Shown piece after piece: positions 7,892-11,607 of a DNA stretch of 11,607 nt. The stretch lies in NCBI GenBank assembly GCA_938045315.1, contig CALINM010000070.1, positions 1-11,607 of the forward strand, in the 5' to 3' direction. Position 1 is the stretch's first letter. Each line of letters begins with the position of its first letter. The notes under the pieces are model-generated. The model did no database searches, was not told the origin of the DNA, and worked only from the letters and a program-made list of their open reading frames with translations. Both the position numbers and the translations under genes were made by a program. Source of the DNA: an uncultured bacterium. GTDB taxonomy: Bacteria; CALINM01.

Positions 7892-7913
7892 ATTTTTGCA
7901 ATGTTGCAAAAAT
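7892..7913. promoter_or_regulatory. Palindromic activator site 1 (TTGCAA-N2-TTGCAA)
   Basis: A perfect 22-bp palindrome with 10-bp arms (ATTTTTGCAA / TTGCAAAAAT) around a TG centre. Its centre is about 110 bp upstream of the predicted sigma-54 start site, in the usual range for an enhancer bound by an NtrC-family dimer. The binding protein would be the adjacent regulator at 7978-9336; that assignment is inference. Confidence 0.65.
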
Positions 7914-7952
7914 TAGACTATAAGATTTTGAAAATAAACATTTTTTTGTTTT

Positions 7953-7966
7953 TTGCAAACTTGCAA
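7953..7966. promoter_or_regulatory. Activator site 2 (TTGCAA-N2-TTGCAA)
   Basis: A second copy of the core dyad TTGCAA-AC-TTGCAA, 57 bp from the first centre to centre and about 167 bp upstream of the predicted sigma-54 start. The immediately flanking bases do not extend the symmetry, so it may be the weaker site. Two spaced sites are typical of enhancers that recruit an activator oligomer. Confidence 0.6.
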
Positions 7967-7977
7967 TTAAAACTTTT

Positions 7978-9336
7978 TTATGAGAGATTTAATTTTTTGA
8001 TTTTTCTGTAAATTGTAGAGATATTTACACCCGCTTCTTTAGCAGATAATTCTATGTCCCACTTATTTTTATCAAGCAAATTTTTAAAATAATTTCTCTC
8101 AAAGTTTTCGAGATTTTTATAGTAATCTCCAGACGTCTCATTTTTATTAAGCACCTCAATGCTGTCTACTTCAATAAATTGTTTTAAGATATCTACATCA
8201 ATATATCTATTTGATGAGATGGCCATAGCAGCTTCTACAACATTTTTTAGTTGTCTTATGTTACCTGGCCAGTTATAGGTTTTCAAAATCTCCATAACTT
8301 CTTGAGTAAATCCTGCACAATTAAGATTAAATCGCCTATTTTGGATAGATATAAAATGGGCAGTTAGTAGTGGTATGTCATCTGTTCTTTCTCTTAATGG
8401 TGGGACGAAAATTGTTATGCCATTTAGTCTGTAATAAAGATCTTCCCTGAATATTCCATTTTTTATAGCAGACTTAAGATCAACGTTGGTTGCAGAAATA
8501 ATCCTAACGTCAATATTTATTGTTTTAGTTTCACCGACCCTTCTTAATTCTTTCTCCTGTAAAAATCTTAATAAAACCTTCTGAACATCAATAGGAAGTG
8601 TCCCTACTTCATCAAGAAAAAGAGTGCCTCCATTTGCTGATTCAATGAGTCCCACTTTGTCTTCTGAAGCTCCGGTAAAAGCACCTTTTTTATGACCAAA
8701 TAGCTCACTTTCTATCAATGTTGATGGAAGACTGCCACAGTTTATTGCAATAAATGGTTTATTTTTACGAGGAGAATTATTGTGGATAGCTTTTGCTATC
8801 AGCTCTTTACCTGTTCCAGATTCACCGACAATTAATACTGGAATATCGTAAGGAGCTATTTTCTCAATTGTATCAAGAATTTTCTTAATAGCATTTGTAA
8901 TTCCAATAATATTTTCAAATTGAGATTTATTTATTAATTCCTGCTTCAATTGTCTATTTTCTTCACGTAAAGCTTTATTTTTTAAAGCATTTTTAACTCT
9001 GTAAATCAAAAGCGGTGCTTCAAAAGGTTTTGTTATAATATCATCTGCTCCTTTTCTTAATGCCTGAATTGTAATGTCCACTGTTGCATGAGCCGTAATT
9101 ATAACTACAGGGATAAGGGGATTCATTCTTTTTATTTGTTCCAATACATCAATCCCATCCATTCCTGGCATTTTTATATCTGTTATTACTGATGAATAAT
9201 TATCTAATTTAAAATCAGCTACCCCTTCATAGGGATTTGTAAAATATTTTGTTTCATATCCTTCATCGTTTAATATTGTTCTGATTAACTTGCACAATGC
9301 TTCATCATTATCAATAACTAAAATTTTATTACCCAT
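7978..9336 (-). CDS. Sigma-54-dependent NtrC-family response regulator
   Basis: A 452-residue, three-domain activator. The receiver domain (about 1-120) has D53 as likely phosphoacceptor, T81 and K103 at the conserved switch positions, and D9-N10-D11 as the acidic pocket. The AAA+ domain (about 142-370) has Walker A GESGTGKE at 171-178, the sigma-54-contacting loop GAFTGA at 218-223, Walker B TLFLDE with D242-E243, and the arginine-rich FREDLYYRL segment. The C-terminus (about 405-452) is a Fis-type helix-turn-helix (AKEAGVNISTIYRKIKKL). All key residues are present, so it should be a working ATP-dependent activator of RpoN polymerase. It follows the sensor kinase gene with a one-base TGATG overlap, so the pair is one operon. 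The sigma-54 promoter and two dyads directly downstream make the Cys-rich/transporter unit the obvious target. It is the NtrC/AtoC/ZraR type; the specific orthologue is not clear. Confidence 0.95.
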   Translation of the reverse strand: MGNKILVIDNDEALCKLIRTILNDEGYETKYFTNPYEGVADFKLDNYSSVITDIKMPGMDGIDVLEQIKRMNPLIPVVIITAHATVDITIQALRKGADDIITKPFEAPLLIYRVKNALKNKALREENRQLKQELINKSQFENIIGITNAIKKILDTIEKIAPYDIPVLIVGESGTGKELIAKAIHNNSPRKNKPFIAINCGSLPSTLIESELFGHKKGAFTGASEDKVGLIESANGGTLFLDEVGTLPIDVQKVLLRFLQEKELRRVGETKTINIDVRIISATNVDLKSAIKNGIFREDLYYRLNGITIFVPPLRERTDDIPLLTAHFISIQNRRFNLNCAGFTQEVMEILKTYNWPGNIRQLKNVVEAAMAISSNRYIDVDILKQFIEVDSIEVLNKNETSGDYYKNLENFERNYFKNLLDKNKWDIELSAKEAGVNISTIYRKIKKLNLS

Positions 9337-10055
9337 CAGTCTATCCCTGAAGGTATTGTTATAATAAAGGTAGTTCCTTCATTGACTTTACTTGTAAGCT
9401 TTATTGTACCTAAGTGGTTTTTTATAATTTGTTTCGCAATTGCCAGTCCAAGACCGATACCTTTGGAACGAGTGGTGAAAAAAGGTTCAAAAATTTTTTC
9501 TTGAAGTTCATCTGGTATTCCCTCTCCATTATCGGTAATATAAATTTTAATATTACCTTGACCTGTCATTTCTGTTTTAATCTCTATAAATCCCTTTTCC
9601 TTAATTGCATTTGCCGCATTTGTAATAAGATTTATAAATACCTGCCGCATTTGTTCACTATCAATAACTACATTTTTAATTCTTTCGTCAAAATTTGTTT
9701 TTATACTTACATGCTGGACTTCTGGTAAATTACTGCAGAAGGCAATAGTTTCTTCAATAAGCTTATGAAGGTTTTCCTCCTTTTGTTTGGGTGCAGGAAT
9801 TTTTGCATAATTTAAAAGTTCTTCAACAATTTTTTTTGATCTTCTGGTTTCATTTTTAATCTGGATTATAAATTCGTGCATAGGATTATGGGGTGAAAGT
9901 TTATTTTCAAGATGCGTGACATAGCCAAGAATTACGCCTAAAGGATTATTAATTTCATGTGCTACTTGTGAAGCTAAAACTCCCAACGCCGCCATTTTGG
10001 TTTGTTGATTCAATGTTTTCTCAATTTCCTTATTCTTTTCCATTGTTTCAATCAT
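9336..10055 (-). pseudogene. C-terminal fragment of the sensor kinase (HisKA and HATPase_c)
   Basis: From ATG 10055 this segment encodes 239 residues: the end of HAMP and linker, HisKA with H33 in VAHEINNPLG, and a complete HATPase_c domain. The same frame stays open upstream through HAMP and TM2 to about 10244. The ATG is therefore most likely an internal methionine, and it has no Shine-Dalgarno. If translated alone it would be a soluble kinase without a sensor. It ends in a TGATG overlap with the response regulator start. Confidence 0.7.
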
Positions 10056-10213
10056 TAAATTAAAATTTTCAGCAAGCTCTCCTAACTCATCATTACTTAA
10101 GTTTCTTATCCTTTCCTTAAGTTTACCAGCCTTAATCTTTCTTACTAAATCATTTATTTGGTTAATAGGATTTGTAAAAACTTTAGAAATCCAGAAAACA
10201 ACAACTATTAAAA

Positions 10214-10558
10214 CTATTGATGTAACAACTGTAATAAAAAAACACTGGCAAAAATGAAAGTTTTTATCTTATTAGCTTCCAGATAGAACTCATTTTCATA
10301 AGATCCAACAGCAATAATCCACTTCCAGGGTTCAAAAAATTTATATCTTACAATTTTTGTTCTTGGATGAAGCTCCCCGGGGTTTTTCCAGGGGTATCTA
10401 ATCCATCCATCTTTATTATTTATCATCTCTTTTATGAAAAATGAGCCATTTTCATCCCTGGCGTTTAATATATTTTGTCCCTCTTGAGCAGGATGAATGA
10501 TAAGATTTCCCTTTAGATCCACACAAAAAATATAACCAGTTTCCCCTACTTTCTTACT
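10214..10558 (-). pseudogene. Middle fragment of the sensor kinase (Cache unit 2)
   Basis: Open sequence right after the in-frame TAA: SKKVGETGYIFCVDLKG, then HPAQEGQNILNARDENG, the YPWKNPGELHPRTKI strand and FEPWKWIIAVGSY. It aligns by eye to Cache unit 1 along its whole length, so the two arose by tandem duplication. It runs into TM2 (TFIFASVF) and is frameshifted at the T7 run, stopping at 10214. The first ATG in it (10522) has no sign of being a real start. Confidence 0.72.
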
Positions 10559-10718
10559 TTATATAATATCCTTTAGTTCATTAAAAGCTCTTTTTTCAAA
10601 ATCTTTTGTTTCATAAACTTCATCTAAATAACCCCCTGCACCAATAATCCAATGCCATGGAGCAAAATACATGTATGATACTAATTTCTTTCTCGGGAAT
10701 TTTTCTCCCAGCGTAGGA

Positions 10719-11291
10719 TTAAGCCATGAATATTCTGTAAACATAACCTCTTTTTTTTGTGATGACTTTGCATTTTTTTTTAACGAAATAATTCCCCTGA
10801 TCATCTCTTTCGTTAATAATATTTTCTCCCTCTCGTGCTATATGGCTAATTAAAGTACCCTGACTGTTTAAAACGTAAATGTAACCAGTTTCGCCAATAT
10901 GAACTTTTTTTAAAGCTTCTTTTGCCTTTTTTTGTGCCTCAATTGTAGTCAGTTTTCCTGATAGTTGATCCCGATAAAAGGTATCAATAATGCTGTAAGA
11001 AAGCTCTGCTAAAGATCTCAGATTTTTTTTCAATAACTCTCTTTTTTCTTCTTTATAAACATAAAACTGCTTATAATGAGCATTTAGTAAATCTATTGTG
11101 AAATTTGCAATATTATCAAGATTATTTATACTTATTGCGTTAATGCTTTTGTATGCCTGTTTATAGGCAACATAACCAATGATATTTGAGACAATTATAA
11201 TTGGCAAAATAGTGAGGGGCATTACAATGAAAAGAATTTTCCAACGTATCCTTAAATTACTAAATAGATTTTTTAAAAAAATATTCAACAC
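10719..11291 (-). pseudogene. N-terminal fragment of the sensor kinase (TM1, most of Cache unit 1)
   Basis: First open segment of the broken kinase: a basic start (LKNLFSNLRIRWK), a hydrophobic helix (ILFIVMPLTILPIIIVSNIIG), then helical and Cache sequence with HIGETGYIYVLNSQG and GENIINERDDQGNYFV. After the A9 run the frame shifts to an unrelated tail and stops at 10719. The rest of Cache unit 1 (KSSQKKEVMFTEYSW ... PWHWIIGAGGYLDEVYE) continues in another frame to the TAA at 10559. Confidence 0.75.
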
Positions 11292-11315
11292 CCCCTCCTG
11301 GCAAAACGAAAATAT

Positions 11316-11342
11316 ATTATATTATTTTAATTTTTTAGGCAA
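11316..11342 (-). promoter_or_regulatory. Weak candidate promoter for the kinase-regulator operon
   Basis: On the minus strand, TTGCCT (11342-11337) and TATAAT (11321-11316) are 15 bp apart, shorter than the preferred 17. They lie just upstream of the AGGAGG ribosome site and the GTG/TTG start of the kinase. In such AT-rich DNA the match could be chance. Confidence 0.35.
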
Positions 11343-11378
11343 ATTTTATCGAGTTATTTAGTTTATATTATGGTAAAC

Positions 11379-11406
11379 TTGTAAGAAAAAAAAATTATGA
11401 TATAAT
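11379..11406 (+). promoter_or_regulatory. Sigma-70-type promoter of the universal stress protein gene
   Basis: TTGTAA (11379-11384) and TATAAT (11401-11406) are separated by 16 bp, and TG at 11398-11399 makes an extended -10. The start site would be near 11413, giving a leader of about 23 nt with AGGGAG at 11424-11429 placed 6 nt before the ATG. Confidence 0.65.
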
Positions 11407-11435
11407 TCTAAAAGGTTAAACTAAGGGAGCAAAGT

Positions 11436-11607
11436 ATGTTAAAAAAAATATTAATCCCCACAGATCTGTCAGCAACATCTTATAATTTACTTGAATGTAT
11501 TGGCGCTTTTAAAAACTATGGCACAGAAGAAATTGTGTTAATGCATACTATTGATACAAAATATGCGCTTACAATACCAGAAAGTACTATAACGGAGACA
11601 CAGAGAT
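11436..11607 (+). CDS. Universal stress protein (UspA family), 3' end cut by window edge
   Basis: ATG 11436, preceded by AGGGAG with 6-nt spacing, opens a frame that runs to the end of the window. It begins MLKKILIPTDLSATSYNLLE. The first strand KILIPTDLS is the hallmark UspA N-terminus, with the aspartate that contacts nucleotide in ATP-binding members. It is followed by a helix and the second strand EEIVLMHTID. Only 57 of the usual 140-300 residues are visible, so it cannot be told whether there are one or two Usp domains or whether the C-terminal G-x-x-G ATP motif is present. It is divergent from the sensor kinase operon, and the shared intergenic region is 144 bp. UspA proteins are cytoplasmic and are induced in growth arrest and stress; the particular role is unknown. 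Confidence 0.85.
   Translation, partial: MLKKILIPTDLSATSYNLLECIGAFKNYGTEEIVLMHTIDTKYALTIPESTITETQR

Larger units (their letters stand above)
9336..11291 (-). pseudogene. Cache-domain sensor histidine kinase, broken by two frameshifts and a stop
   Basis: Read as one gene (about 650 codons), this is a membrane sensor kinase. The parts in order are TM1 (about residues 15-38), an extracellular region with two tandem Cache units, TM2, HAMP (from TNPINQIN), HisKA with the phospho-histidine in QVAHEINNP (codon 9957-9959), and HATPase_c with N-box (INLITNAANAI), G1 (ITDNGEG) and G2 (GIGLGLAIA). Each Cache unit starts with GETGYI and ends with W-x-W-I-I plus a Y-x-(D/N)-E segment. Three lesions interrupt it. 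An A9 run (10773-10781) would read through if A8. An in-frame TAA (10559-10561) lies between the Cache units. A T7 run (10236-10242) would read through if T8. The start is GTG 11291 or, better spaced from AGGAGG, TTG 11288. The kinase part is intact, so decay is recent or the indels are sequence errors. Confidence 0.8.

Noticed and set aside
7892-7913. The 22-bp palindrome as a rho-independent terminator of the response regulator gene
   Set aside because: Its spacer is only 2 bp, the arms are mostly A/T, and no U-tract follows on the minus strand. An operator or enhancer fits better.
9414-9728. 104-codon plus-strand frame opposite the kinase domain
   Set aside because: Antisense shadow of the conserved HATPase_c domain; rich in Cys, Phe and Asn with no start signal.
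9336-10055. A complete stand-alone soluble histidine kinase starting at 10055
   Set aside because: HAMP and membrane-helix coding continues upstream in the same frame, and there is no ribosome site, so this is the end of a longer gene.
1-11607. CRISPR arrays, tRNA or rRNA genes, insertion sequences, integrase attachment sites
   Set aside because: Reading through the window I found no regularly spaced repeats, cloverleaf-like sequence, transposase motifs or target-site duplications.

Overview
The window is AT-rich (A/T homopolymers everywhere) and almost fully coding. Nearly everything lies on the minus strand. A partial gene on the plus strand sits at each edge. The gene content is a structural-maintenance-of-chromosomes protein, a sigma-54 (RpoN) activator with its histidine kinase, an OFA-family carboxylate transporter and a universal stress protein. 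This suggests a low-GC, free-living Gram-negative-type bacterium. A member of the Deferribacterota or a similar lineage is my best guess, but no marker here settles it.

Left part (1-6211). A 5'-truncated GNAT acetyltransferase (1-468, plus) converges on, and overlaps by 4 bp, a DUF294-type nucleotidyltransferase (465-1724, minus). That gene overlaps the end of smc (1721-5251, minus) in an ATGA arrangement, so the two are probably translationally coupled. Upstream of smc is a DHH/MYG1-like phosphoesterase (5321-6211, minus). The 69-bp gap between them holds an extended -10 box only 8 nt from the smc ATG and a 10-bp inverted repeat overlapping that box. The DHH-like gene is separated from the transporter gene before it by a probable intrinsic terminator (about 6226-6258).

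Centre (6235-7977). A sigma-54-type -24/-12 promoter (7803-7818, minus) with a good Shine-Dalgarno downstream drives a two-gene unit. Its first gene encodes a 75-aa protein with six cysteines. The second, overlapping it by 8 bp, encodes an OFA-family MFS transporter. Two copies of the dyad TTGCAA-N2-TTGCAA lie about 110 and 167 bp upstream of the predicted start site, which is where enhancer sites for an NtrC-type activator are expected.

Right part (7978-11607). Such an activator is the adjacent gene: a REC-AAA+-Fis-HTH response regulator with an intact GAFTGA motif (7978-9336). It overlaps the end of its sensor kinase gene by one base. The kinase reads as TM, two tandem Cache-type units, TM, HAMP, HisKA and HATPase (composite 9336-11291). 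As given it is broken three times: a +1 in an A9 run, an in-frame TAA between the two Cache units, and a -1 in a T7 run inside the second membrane helix. The kinase domain itself looks intact. The window ends in a divergent universal stress protein gene (11436 onward) with a clear promoter.

Most coherent reading: an extracellular organic-acid signal would be sensed by the Cache kinase and passed to the sigma-54 activator, which would bind the two TTGCAA dyads and switch on the Cys-rich protein and carboxylate transporter. In this sequence the sensor appears damaged, either really or through homopolymer errors in the assembly.
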